Source: Plasmodium brasilianum
Taxonomy: Eukaryota > Apicomplexa > Aconoidasida > Haemosporida > Plasmodiidae
Direction: 5' to 3'
NCBI RefSeq assembly: GCF_023973825.1
Contig: NC_090126.1
Coordinates: 1,473,001 to 1,537,000 of the forward strand
DNA: 64,000 bases
Part shown: piece after piece, positions 49,600-62,232 of the stretch
Numbering within the stretch: the stretch's first letter is position 1
Layout of the letters: every line of letters begins with the position of its first letter
Notes under the pieces: model-generated
What the model saw: only the letters and a program-made list of their open reading frames with translations
The model's database searches: none
What the model was told of the DNA's origin: nothing
Made by a program: the position numbers and the translations under genes

Positions 49600-49861
49600 A
49601 TAAAACTGCAATGCAAAAATGTAAAATAAAAATGTTAAAATCGGATTCTTGGATTTGCAATAAGTGATCAAATGAGCATACACACACTCATATATACAAA
49701 CGCATGATTGCATGTTGGCCATTTTATGACTTGACTTAATTGCTCTTTATTACTTCCATTAAAATCCCATCGTCCACCTCAAATTCCACCTCCTTGCTAA
49801 TCTTGCTCATGCCGAAACTTTTAATTGCCTTAACGAAGTCATCATAATCCAAATACCCTAC

Positions 49862-49894
<33 letters not shown>

Positions 49895-52544
49895 TATATA
49901 TATATAAATTATATATACACATACGCACATATGCACATAAACACATATACGAAGAAACAGGACATAAAAGGAGCATTTGTTCCCAGAGTTCTCGCAATAT
50001 AATTTTTTTTTTTTTTTTTTTTTTTTCGTTGCAAAGTTCTGACCATTCCCGTAATGGTCATAATTTTTAAATTTTTGAAATAAAGCAACTGATTTAATAA
50101 CACTAGATCTTTTTCTTCTTTCCGAATTGTCCCTTTCATCTTGTTCTTCGTAAAATTTGTAATGAAAGTTAGCTGTGTCTGCACTATCAGATAATATGTG
50201 TTTTCCAATTGTTTCAATAAGCTTATTTATCTTATCGTTATTTATATATTCCTTATTTATAGACAAACGGTAACATACTCTCATTTTGCCAATAAACTCA
50301 GCTACATCAATTTTATCATTTTCTTGTACACTATCTTGGTTGCATAGGGAATTACTGTTGATTAGTCTAACCAAAATTCTTATTTGCTCATTTGAGAGAT
50401 CTGTAAGGGGGAGCGATCATATGAGTATTTAAGTGTGTGTGTGTGTGTGTGTGTGTAATTATGTACGCCGACGTAGATACTTATGAAGCAGGGCAAAAAA
50501 AAAAAAAAAAGAACAGCATAAATAGCAGATAGAGTCTTCTTAAAGCAAAACGTAACAATGCAACGACGTAACGACGTAACAACGTAACGACGCAACGACG
50601 TAACAGTGCATCAACGGAACGTTTCAAACTACACGCATATTATGTTCGCAAAAATTCTTACCAATATTTAAATCTTTTAACACTTGCTCGAATTCCGAAA
50701 AGGATACCTTTCCATCTAAATTTTTGTCAAAGATCATTAAGGTTTCCCTCAAACTCAGGTCTGCTTTAAGCAAGGCTTCATATAAATGTTCAAAGCACTC
50801 ATTCTTCCACTCAGAATTAATAAATTTTTCGCTCGGTGCATAATTTATTTTAAACCTACTTAAGACATTGTTATAATTAACATGATAATCATTTTCTATC
50901 ATTTTTAATTTTTTACATAAATAAAACCATGGGACTTTTTTCGTCTTGCTCAGCTTTTCTAGTTCTTCCCTTTGAGGACAAAAAAAAAAAAAAAAAAAAA
51001 AAAAAATAAGATTATGTCAAGTAAAATGATGAAATAGAAAGAAAACCTCTAAAATAACAAAAAAAATAAAATAAAAATACAAGTATACTTCTTCATTTTA
51101 TAAATTACTTCCATATATTTATGTGAACGATCCCTGTATTTTCTGTATCCTTTTTGTATAAATTATTCCATAGGGAATTTTTTTCGTGACAAATTAGTGT
51201 ACTCAAGCAACTCAAAATATCATTCATGAGACCTTCAGTTGACAATCTATTATTTTTTCTTTGCTCCTGCGAAACAGAGCAAAAAAAAAAAAGGAAAACA
51301 AAACATAAAAATAAAATAAAATAAAAAATATAGTAAAACGACAAATATACGAACAGAAATATATGCACATAAATAACCATACACATATATGCTTTAACAA
51401 CATACATGCGAAAAACTATATGCAGATATCAGTGTTCAAAGAACTCAAACATTTTGTACATCAGTGTGCACGTAATACACACACACACACATACACACAC
51501 ACACATATACACACACACACATACACACACACGCATACATACACACACACGCATACATACACACACACGCATATAAACACACACGCATATAAACACACAC
51601 GCATAAAGTTGTATCTATATGTTTATCTATTTGTGTATCCACTTATGCATGCGAGTATGAAACAAGCTAGGGTAGGCTAAATTTTACGTTTTTTTCGAGC
51701 TCCAGTATTTTAGAAGAATGCAAAACTTTTTCTCTCAACTTTTGGTTTTGTTCAAACGTTTCTCGAATAATGTCAAGGGAAGGGGACATGTATTCTTGAA
51801 CTTCAAAAGTTAAATCTTGATTAAAGATAATTGCAGCACCTAAATTTTTTATTTTGTTACAATAATTAGAAGCAGAAAACAAAGTAATACATTTCCCATC
51901 ATGATGACTTTCAATACCTTTTAACATTTTAGGTACTTGATGAGATCTAATTAAAATATCAAAATTATTTTTTTTTAAAAATAATTCTGTTATGTCAGGT
52001 CCGAAAGTAATACAATTATTTCCTCTAGCATTCTCTCCAATTCCATTTTTTTTTTGAGGATCAGACCATAATAGGTCAAAAATTATGGTATCTTCATATT
52101 TTTCCGGGTGGAGAATTTCATGTTTTCGTCTGTCCAGATCATCTATTTCTTTTACTGTTATATCTTGATATCTGCTTAGACCTCCATGCACTATGAATAT
52201 TTGATCTGCACAGAGTAGGAAGGTGATTGGAGAAATTGGGCGATAGCGAAATGGGACAATAACAAAAAAAAAAAAGGAAAAAAACAGCATAAAAAAGGGG
52301 AAAAAAAAAAAAAATTTTACATGAACGTACTGATAAACGAACGTAGGTCCAAAAATGCTCTTTATATGAATACATAAATAAAAGAATGCAAGATGCTTTA
52401 CTTTGAATGTTCACTGCCAGCCCTAACAATTCGAATACTTCCTGGAACAAATCAAATACTGTGTTGTCATACTTAGAGAGTACTGAAAAATTATATGCGA
52501 GATATAAAACATTTCCACATAAATGCGCACGCATTTGTTGATAA

Positions 52545-52580
<36 letters not shown>

Positions 52581-54976
52581 CAGCATAAATCAACACTGCA
52601 AACTTTTTAGTTATTCCCTCCTCTAGCTCGCTTATCACCACAAACTAACGTGCACAAATAAGTAATATAGAATAGACAGGTAAATATAATTGGAGTCAGT
52701 AATACCTTCGTTATAAAACCCATAGACTTCGTTCATATACGAACACTCGTGGTTCCCTCTGTTAATTATAACACTGTCATAACCACATAATTTAAAAATA
52801 AACAAAAGCAAAAATATTTCGGTAGCGTTTTCCCCCCTGTCAGCTATATCACCATTAAACACGTATCTGCGTGTAAGAAGTATGAAATAAAAGGGGATGT
52901 ATTTAAATAATCAAGTGGACATTATTTTGTTTTGTATTTTTTTACGTACTTATTTTTTTACGTACTTATTTTTTTACATACTTATTTTTTTACGTACTTA
53001 TTTTTTTACGTACTTATTTTTTTACGTACTTATTTTTTTACGTACTTATTTTTTTTACGTACTTATTTTTTTTACGTACTTATTTTTTTACGTACTTATT
53101 TTTTTGCTTATTTTATTTTTATTTATTTATTTTTTTTTTTTTGGCTAGCTAACATATTATTTGCTGATGGTACACCAAATCTATTGAACAACCAAAGGAC
53201 GTCGTTCAACTGTCCGTGGACATCTCCCAAAATCTTCAAAAATGGAAAAAATTAAATAAAATAATAGAAACGAATAAAGAATAAATAAAAAACAAATAAA
53301 GATTAAATAAAAAATAAACGTTCGCAATTACATAAGTGCATGGCATAACAGTGGAGATGTACATATGGAAAACAAAAAAAGGGATGTGCAATATGTTACA
53401 CAACAATTTAGCGTTCTCTCCTTTAGATATTCTTTCATATCGCTTCCTTTCCTTTCTTTTGTTTTTATAATCTTACAATCAGTTTTGTGTCCTTAGACTT
53501 CGTGTTCATGTCTATGTGTATAACTGAACTCTTTATATTCTCGTCAAGCATTTTTTTGGTTTTCCTTAAAATCTTACACACCATACTATTTGGAAGGACA
53601 TACTAAAGAAGTTAAATAATGAAATAGCAGCAATAATGAAATAGCAGCAATAATGAAATAGCAGCAATAATGAAATAGCAGCAATAATGAAATAGCAACA
53701 ATAATGAGAATAGTAAGAATAATAAAAATAATAAAAATAGTAATAATAAGAATAGTAATAATAAGAATAATAGAAATACATAATTAAACAAACATAGAAA
53801 TGCACCATTAGAGGGGAAAATTGTTGTAACAATAAAATGCATAAAAAGGGGCACGCACGTCCCCTTCAAACTTCGAAGAAACACACAACACGACAAGATA
53901 CATATGTATGTATACGAGAGTATATATATGCATATTTTATTTTTTTTATTTTTTCGTTTATTTTTTTTTTTCTACTTTTTTGTTGCGCTTCTTACATTTT
54001 TTGTGGTTAAGAAAAAGTGGAAAATTTTCATAGCAAAATTTTTGTCAATTTTGTCTTTCAGTTTGGGGACGTTCTCATCACACTGGGAGGACTTGAAAAA
54101 AAGGCAACGAGCATGCACATGTGCATGTGTACATAAGTATGCATATATATGTGCACAAATAAATACACACACATGCATACTCGCATGCATACACACATGC
54201 ATACTCGCATACATACACACATGCATACTCGCATACACACACACATGCATACTCGCATACACACACACATGCATACTCGCATACACACACACATGCATAC
54301 TCGCATACATACACATATATATACATACGTATATACACACATATGCGCGCATAAAAAAACAATTAAATACATAAAATAATAAATTTTTCTTCCCCTTCCA
54401 AAGGAAAAACAGTTGTATTTTAAATATGATTTTGCATGAACAAGCAAGAAATAAATATGTTCTATATTTTAAGATGGCAATTTTTTGAAATAGTATGTGT
54501 GGAATTACTTCATAAGACGTTGTGGAGACTCGAGAAAATTGATTGGAATTACTTGATAGACAATTTGTTGTAAATTGTATTTTCCCATTTTTTATGTCCT
54601 CATTTATTGTTTTCATTAATGGTTTGTAAATTCCGCTATGAAAGAAATGAAAAGATTATTTTTGGTCGTTTGTATTATGTGCACATAAATATATGTTCAC
54701 TAAGAAGATGGAGTATATTTCCCAAACTTTTGGAGTTATTTTTCTTCTTTTCTTTATGTTCCCCTTATGGATAAATACTTTTTATGTACATACTCATGGT
54801 TTTTCAGGGTTATGTTTTCATGCAAGTGTTCGAATTTCCTCCATACGATGCAACAGACGAAGGAGTGGAAATCCTTCCTGCACTGATATCCTCGGAATGT
54901 TTTTTGTATCAAAATACATGCACTCTCTTCTTCTACAGAGTTTGAGGAACGAACAGGAGGGAAAAAAAAAATAAAA

Positions 54977-55017
<41 letters not shown>

Positions 55018-55709
55018 GAAATAAAATAAGGAAAAACATGAGAAGAAAAATGAGGAAAAAAATTGGGGGAAAAAAAAAATTATGAACATGTCATGTAAAA
55101 TAATAAAATGAAATGAATACTACTAAAAAAAAAAAAAAAAAAATGAGAAAAACGAGAAAAATGAGAAAAATGAGAAAAACAAGAAAAATGAGAAAAATGA
55201 GAAAAACGAGAAAAATGAGAAAAATGAGAAAAATGAGAAAAACGAGAAAAAAAAGAAAAACGAGAAAAACGAGAAAAAAAAGAAAAACGAGAAAAAAAAG
55301 AAAAACGAGAAAAAGGAGAAAAAGAAATTCATTAAGATGAACAGAACTAATCTTTATGCATTTTTGTGTGGTACTAGAAAAGCAACAATGTACATGTCAT
55401 GAAGCATATTTCGTTAAGCATGCATGACGGTAATATCCGTTAATTAAAAAGCAAAAGGAAGCATGAATTACCGCTGTAAGGTCTTATAGAATTAAAAGAG
55501 CAAAATATTACTAAGCTGCCATCCTCTGGTGTATATATTTTCTCTTTCCTGTATATTCCACCTGTGTAGCCTACTTTATTAGCATATTTTGCTGCATATA
55601 TTGTACTCGTTTCTTCTTTCGATTTTTCATTTATAATATTTTTTATGCCCACAATAGTTGCTTTATGACCATATATCATAACAGTGTCATTGACACTATA
55701 ATTTGCCAT
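48564..55709 (-). CDS. PP7: Serine/threonine protein phosphatase 7 (PPEF type, IQ + EF-hands)
   Basis: Calcium-regulated PPP-family phosphatase. Sixteen exons: 55709..55472, 54932..54794, 54635..54509, 54091..53996, 53602..53477, 53233..53154, 52866..52706, 52482..52402, 52205..51688, 51266..51109, 50969..50662, 50400..50044, 49857..49754, 49560..49456, 49248..49088, 48678..48564. Phases fit; 957 residues. Exon 1 encodes a ~79-residue module ([20 protein letters not shown]) that I cannot assign. An IQ motif follows ([16 protein letters not shown], ~residue 86). Metal and catalytic motifs are present: GDVHGQ (245-250), GDIADRG (274-280), RGNHE (305-309), HGGL (356), LLWSDP, RSHQ and TLFSASNYC. 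The C-terminal half carries EF-hands: [12 protein letters not shown] (656-667) canonical, DHYGNGYLDYDD (792-803, split by an intron), [12 protein letters not shown] (837-848), plus degenerate loops near 691 and 935. The exon 12 donor (GTCAGA) is weak but restores the EF loop exactly. Confidence 0.93.
48765..48885. repeat. 11-bp AAAGGAATAAC repeat in last PP7 intron
   Basis: About ten copies with AAAGGAATGAC / AAAAGAATGAC variants between exons 15 and 16. Confidence 0.85.
51478..51605. repeat. (AC)n / ACGCATAT microsatellite in PP7 intron
   Basis: CACACACATA and CACACGCATA units between exons 9 and 10. Confidence 0.85.
52935..53105. repeat. 16-bp TTTTTTACGTACTTAT repeat in PP7 intron 6
   Basis: About eleven copies. 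The intron lies between the exons carrying GDVHGQ and GDIADRG. Confidence 0.92.
53612..53705. repeat. 17-bp AATAGCAGCAATAATGA repeat in PP7 intron 4
   Basis: Five to six copies next to the exon 5 acceptor, followed by AATAGTAATAAG repeats. Confidence 0.88.
54165..54315. repeat. 18-bp CACACATGCATACTCGCATA-type repeat in PP7 intron 3
   Basis: About eight units with a core of CATGCATACTCGCATACA, producing CVCEYACV / HTHMHTRI shadow ORFs. Confidence 0.9.
55138..55325. repeat. AAAAATGAGA / AAAAACGAGA repeat in PP7 intron 1
   Basis: About eighteen decamer-like purine units. It creates a strong strand asymmetry and a KMRKTRK shadow ORF on the plus strand. Confidence 0.9.
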
Positions 55710-56190
55710 TTTTTCTTTCTGTTAAAGGAAAAGGAAAAATGGAAAAAAGGGAAAACGTGGCTATGTGCGTACACATAAATAAATAAATATATATAAATAT
55801 GTGTGTGTGTGTATACAAGTGTTCATATGCACATATATATTACTTTCGCTTCACCCAAAAGATGAACTATGATTCAATCACATTGAACAGAAAAACCGCT
55901 TCTGCGTTATATATTTTTTAAAACGCTAACTTGGGCCTTAAGCATTTGTTATTCGAGCAAATAATAAAGCAGAAAGGAATAAAGCAAAAAAAAAGCAAAA
56001 CAGAATAAAACAGAATAAAATAAAATAAAATAAAATAAAACAAAATAAAACAAAATAAAACAAAATAAAACAAAATAAAACAAAATAAAACAAAATAAAA
56101 CAAAATAAAACAAAATAAAACAGAATAAAACAGAATAAAACAAAATAAAACAAAATATATCAAAATTTTATTTTATTTTTTTTATTTCAT
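55710..56190. other. Spacer between cyclophilin and PP7
   Basis: About 480 bp including a decamer CAAAATAAAA array (55985-56155). No gene is supported. Confidence 0.5.
55985..56155. repeat. 10-bp CAAAATAAAA array
   Basis: About sixteen copies with occasional CAGAATAAAA. The minus frames give LFCFILFYFV shadow ORFs. Confidence 0.92.
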
Positions 56191-56546
56191 TTAGAACAAT
56201 TCTGTCGAAGCGTTGAACTGTTTAAGTTGCACAAGGTGGTAAATTTTTTATTTTTTAATAAAGCATATTACAAAGTACGCATATTTTTGTAAAAAGTATA
56301 AAAAACAAAAAAAAGCAAAACGGAAGAAGAAAAAATGAGAAAAAGGATAAAACGAACAAATGCGAAGAAGCAAAAAAAGGAAAGACCATTTTTTTTTACT
56401 TTAAAATAAAATACATATTTAAAAGCGCTATTTCATTTTTATTTTTTTTTTTTTTACGTGATATATATGAGTTATAATTTATTTGAGTTTAAAAAAAGGA
56501 AGAAAAGAGAGGATTAAAAAATTAAAAAAATACGTTAAAATTAAAA

Positions 56547-56578
<32 letters not shown>

Positions 56579-56653
56579 ACATATATAAACATAACACATA
56601 TGTGTACAAATAAATACATACATAAACATGTATTTATGTATACTGCGTATATA

Positions 56654-56691
<38 letters not shown>

Positions 56692-59600
56692 TTATGTATA
56701 CATGTGTACGTATATATGTGCGTACGGATAATACAATTTTATTCTTCTTATCAAGTCAAATCGCTACTTATCATTCTCCTTTTTTTCTCCCTTTTGTTTT
56801 ATATATTTCTTTAATATGGATAAAAAAAAAAAAAAAGGAAAAACAAAAATTATAAAACCTAAATAAGAGGAAGGAACACTCTGCAGTAGTGCAATAATTC
56901 ACTGTTTTCTTCTGCACTTTTTTATTTTTTATTGTACAATTATTTACTCCAGTTAGGTTTATATAAAATGGGTATACGTATATATACGTAAATGTGTACA
57001 TGCATATATGCGTATATGTGTATATTTATATATGCGTATATGCGTATATGTATATATGTGTATATTTATATATGCGTATATTTATATATGCGTATATGTG
57101 TATATGTATATATGTGTATATGTATATATGTGTATATGTATATATTTGTATATGTATATATGTGTATATGTATATATGTGTATATGTATATATGTGTATA
57201 TGTATATATGTGTATATGTATATATGTGTATATGTATATAAGCGTATATGCGTATATGCACATGTATATGTACATATAAATGAATGTTTTACCCCCATGT
57301 TAAATTTGGAATCATACAAATTTTTTCTTTCATTGTCCATTGTATCGATTACCTAAAATGAAAAAGGCATATAATACTTACAAAGGTACGGGAGTTCTAA
57401 AATAAATACATGTGCATAGGTATCTGCATATATGTGTATATATGTATGTATATATGTATATATGTATATATGTATGTATATATGTATATATGTATATATG
57501 TATGTATATATGTATATATGTATATATGTATATATGTATGTATATATGTATGTATGTATGTATATATGTATGTATGTATATATGTATGCGTCGGCCGGCA
57601 ATTGCCTAAACGCATGTACTAGTAGGTAGATCTAAATGCCAATGTTTAGTAACGTTGATTTATAAAAACCGTACATTTTTTTTAATGTCTTCATGCTCAT
57701 AAGCCTATAAAAAATAAGCAGTAAATAATATATTAACAATAAATTTATACATAATATAAAATTATACATAAATAAACAAAAGAATATACAAATGAATGGA
57801 TAAATTTATATTAAGAAAGATACGCTATTGGAAAGGCATTCACTCACATGCATTACTATTAATAATTATCAATATTTTAATAGAGGAAAAAAATAAAAAA
57901 TATAAATATAAATAAAAAATATAAATATAAATAAAAAATATAAATATAAATAAAAAATATAAATATAAATAAAAAATATAAATAAAAAATATAAATAAAA
58001 AATATAAATAAAAAATATAAATAAAAAATATAAATAATAAGTATAAATAATAAATATAAATAAAAAATAAAAATAAAAAATAAAAATATAAAATATAATT
58101 AAAAAATATAAATAAAAATCAAAAATCAAAATTTACACTGGATGAGTCAATGCGAAACTTCAGACCCGTCCTGTTTAACCAGTCGTGCTTCATAACTCCG
58201 TCGCTTTTTTCTGATTAAAGAATTAATTTTGTAAAAGGGTTTACTTAATTGTGTTCACACCATGTTTATTAACACGCATTGTGTAAAGTATAACGTATAA
58301 TACGCTGCATATGATGATGTAATGATGATGTAGCGTGCACTAAGTCCACAGGTGGATCCTACTGCTAGCATGAACAAATAATTTGGAGATAAATGTACCC
58401 GTTGAAAAAAGGTCCTTCAGACGATTATCAAACTCCTCCAACTTTTTCAGCGACTAAAAAAGGCGTAAATTAAAAAAAAAAAAAAAAAAGAAGCAAACAA
58501 ACAAACGTTTACATTTACATTATTGAGGTTAGGAAATAACGCTTAACATGCATGTACGTGTGCGTGTGCGTGTGTGTGTGTGTGTGTTAATAACCTGTTT
58601 TTCCCTCTCCCTTTTGGACATCTTGTTATACTTTTTCATCTTCTTTAAATACTCTTCGTCCTGAAAAATGAAAAAAAATATAAAAAAGAACGACGTGGAA
58701 TGAAAAGGACAAAATACGACAAAATCGGGCACAACGAACCGGCGTATAATTAAACAAGTTAAAGCAATAAAAACAAACACAATAAAGCAAAATAACAGAA
58801 ATTTTATTTTCTTGGGGATCTTAAACCCGTTTATGCGTGCAGTATCTGTATTACTAAATCGGTTAGATCCTTAACGATTAAAGCATTTTTACTTTTCTTA
58901 GTGTTCGATTTTACTATATCATTTGTTCTCTTTTTTAAAATATTAATTTTTTCTAAATTCAAGTTGTTATCCTTCTTATTGATCATTGATGATGAATTGT
59001 CTTTATCCTTTTTTTCCTCCTTCATTCTTGTATTTGCCTCATCAAAATTGTTGTTATCGCTGCTATTGTAATGCGCTTTCTTATTTTTGAAAATGTAAAC
59101 TTCATCTTTTCGTAATTTGTTACTAGTGGTGCTACCTTTCTCACATTCAACAGAATTCTCTTCACCTGCCTCCCCTTCAACAACGACCTCTTCATTGGCG
59201 TCCCCTTCACTGGCGTCCCCTTCAACGCACTCGTTGTCACTATATGCGAATGAAAGCAAATTACTTTTCAGTTCTTTTTGCTCCTTTTTTTTTAATGTTT
59301 CATGTTTAAAATTTTCCTTTTCGTATTTTGAATTATTATCATAATTAACATAAGGCACTAAATGGTGAAAAGGGTTTTCAATAATTTTTACATATTCAAT
59401 ATATGGCACATCTTCTATCGGTTCATCATTTTTATTTGTTTTTATATTATTAAATTTTAATAAATTATAAATGCTATGTTTTGCAATTTTTCCAAATAAC
59501 GTGCTTTTATTATTTAAGTAATCTGCTTTATCTAGTGTAATGAAAAACTGACTTCCATTCGATGGTTTGTCTATATTTAAATTTGCAAATGATAAACAAC

Positions 59601-60118
59601 CCGTATATAAAAATTTTAATCTACTGTTATATTCATTTTTAAAAGGTTCATTAAATGCGTATTCGTTGTCTAAAAAGTGAACACGTAGGAAGTATGAGCA
59701 TTTTACGATACAAAATAGAAGGACAGGGGGTGGGGGGAACAAGTCTACGTCGTTACTACACATGCCCCTCCATTGTTGCGCATATATATATATATATATA
59801 TATATATTTTTTTTACGTACACTTTTGTGTATCTACATATACATAACGTACTCACGTCATCGCTTTATTAATTTTATTTATTTATTTTTTTCCCGTACGC
59901 AACCCCGTATTTGTGTGGTCCCCTGTCTGAATCAAGAATTTTGGGATAACTCGAAAAAATTTATTTTTATTATAATAATTATTTAAACATAGCTGAATAA
60001 AATTCTGACAAGCTATTGGGCATTCATTACTAAAAAGTAAAACTTCTAACTCACCTAAACTTGTACATATAATTACCTTACCGTATGTTTTAGGCTCAAT
60101 ACTATAAACTTCTGACAT
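56191..60118 (-). CDS. CYP52: CWC27-type cyclophilin (Plasmodium CYP52-like)
   Basis: Predicted spliceosomal peptidyl-prolyl isomerase-like protein. Exons: 60118..59899, 59669..58855, 58660..58595, 58453..58399, 58210..58137, 57704..57675, 57352..57293, and a tentative last exon 56217..56191 (FNASTELF, stop). This gives about 448 residues, fitting a 52 kDa protein. The cyclophilin domain covers residues ~9-165: the N-terminus [20 protein letters not shown] resembles CWC27/NY-CO-10, and [14 protein letters not shown] (R56, F61, Q64) and [18 protein letters not shown] are present. The CypA Trp121 position is Tyr and the His126 position is Ser, so isomerase activity is doubtful. The C-terminal part is Lys/Glu-rich, then helical ([19 protein letters not shown]), ending in a CWC27-like segment ([18 protein letters not shown], then [20 protein letters not shown]). 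The last intron (~1.07 kb) and last exon are the weakest parts. Confidence 0.88.
56990..57255. repeat. TATATGTGTATATG array in cyclophilin intron
   Basis: GTATATGTGTATATGTATATAT units downstream of exon 7, broken by ATGCGTATA variants near the left end. Confidence 0.88.
57418..57592. repeat. GTATATATGTAT array in cyclophilin intron
   Basis: (TATATGTATG)n between exons 6 and 7. It is related to, but distinct from, the 56990-57255 array. Confidence 0.88.
57888..58125. repeat. AAATATAAATAAA repeat in cyclophilin intron
   Basis: TATAAATATAAATAAAAAAT and TATAAATAAAAAAT units between exons 5 and 6. Confidence 0.88.
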
Positions 60119-62232
60119 TTATTCACTGAAAATACATTAAATTATGACAAATTCATACATTCAAATTATGTATAACTGTACGTGGAATTATACACATATA
60201 AGAGCAATTTTTATACGCAGAACGTATTCATGTGGAATATATACATAAATACATATATAACTTTCGTGATATATGTTTATGTTCGTAGTTTTACTTTTGC
60301 GATGTTTCTTTTTTTATTTTATTTAGAATTTTATAAAATAGAAAACTCCATTTATTTTATTCTCACAAAATTAAAATTGCCTGTAATGTTCTTAATTTTT
60401 TTTCAGTTGCTCATTTTGGGTTTGTTTTCATAAATTTTGTAAGAAAAAATTGTGCTTCAAAAATTACCCGATTTTGATAAAAAAAAAAGAAAAAAAGAAT
60501 GAAAAACACATAAACAGAAAAAAATAAAACAAAATTGAAAAAAACAAAACAAAACTGAAAAAAACAAAACAAAATTGAAAAAAACAAAACAAAACTGAAA
60601 AAAACAAAACAAAATTGAAAAAAACAAAACAAAACTGAAAAAAACAAAACAAAATTGAAAAAAACAAAATTGCGTTAAATAGGAACTGTCCATTCGTACT
60701 TTTATTTACAAATTAGAGTTACATTTTAACGAAATTATTTACTGTTTTTTAATTTTACCCTTTTAAGTTTATATCGAAGAAATAAGCAGACGCCCAAGTA
60801 TACATACATATATATATGTGCATCATGTATATATATGTGTGTGCATATAAAACAAAGAATGCCTTATTTTAATTGACCTTTAAAATCTCACGTTCTTAAG
60901 ATCAAAACATATTAGTACGCAGCTTATCCATGTGTAACACGTTTTGATAACTTTAAGTATCTTACAGAAATGGTCATATTGTTTTATAATTTTCATATTT
61001 ACACCTTTCTATATATACGTTATGTGCAGAAAAGAAGTTATGTCATATGTCAAAAAGCAAATTATGCCATATATCATAGAGAAATTATGCCATATATCAT
61101 AGAGAAATTATGCCATATATCACCCAACCAGATAATCTGAATAATAAATTAGATACCGCTCGTAATACTCATATATATAATGTAATGTGGATACATTTTA
61201 AGCATTTTTTTTTTTTTTTTTTTTTGCACCATCAAGGGGGGTAATTTCACTACAGCCAAATTTTTTATATAAATCACTTCTACTCACAATCGCTACTTTT
61301 ACAAAAAACGCAGGCACACAAAATATTATTCTCATATGTTTTATTATTATATTTAAACTTAAGTATCAATTTTTTTAAAAATATTTTAAGGACAAAAACA
61401 ACCTGAACAGTTAAGAATTTTGCTTTTTTCCAATTTTACATAAAAAATTGTAATTAGGCCAGTAGTGAAAAAGAAGCAAAAAAAAAAAGATAAAAGGTCA
61501 CATGTGAAAGGTACACGGAAAAAAGCTAAACGTGCATAGCAAAAAGCGCAAACGAAAAAACTTAAAACAAAAACAAAAACAAAAACAAAAATAATAAACA
61601 AAAACAAAAATAATAAACAAAGACACAAATAAATAAAGTGGTAACACTGAGAAAATTATCGGCAAATAGAACCATAAATAGTTGAATAGCATAAACAAAT
61701 TAACAAGATAAAAATAAATTAGCACACTAAAAAAAAAAACGTTGCCTACACGTATTTAAAATATATATATATTGAAACTCACCAAGGGAAACAAAAACAG
61801 CTAGATTTTTTTATTTAAAAAAAAAAAAAAAAAAAAAAAAAGTGTACTATACACATTATATGCACTATATAAACTATATACCTTACATACCTTAAATACG
61901 TAAAACACGCTAAATAAATAGTAAAAAACGAAAATACTTGAACAAAATAAAAGGCTTAAAATTCAATAATAATGGTTAAAAAGTACTCCATTCTCCATTA
62001 AAAATGTACGAGCAGCTACAATTAAATTAAAAATGTATGTACCTTTTTGCGTTATTGTCAACATTTTATGACCTGTTCATAATGTTTTATCATTTTTTGC
62101 ACAATAAGTATGAATGTTCATAATAATGTGTTCATCAGCTCATGCAAATGCATTTTCAAATACAATTTTGCTTACATGTGTGTGCACACGTCCGCTTATA
62201 TTTGTGAGGATGGATGGGCGTATCTTCGCTTT
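60119..62232. other. 2.1 kb spacer between ankyrin gene and cyclophilin
   Basis: AT-rich, no supported gene. It contains a 20-bp array (60490-60668), a short triplicate of AATTATGCCATATATCATAG units (61055-61130), T and A runs (61207-61225, 61817-61841) and AAAACAAAAACA repeats near 61565-61620. Confidence 0.55.
60515..60668. repeat. 20-bp AAAAACAAAACAAAATTGAA array
   Basis: About eight units that alternate CAAAATTG and CAAAACTG, giving a 40-bp higher-order period. Confidence 0.9.

Noticed and set aside
58310..58360. TGATGATG motifs in a cyclophilin intron as a C/D snoRNA
   Set aside because: No CTGA D box or terminal stem at a suitable distance.
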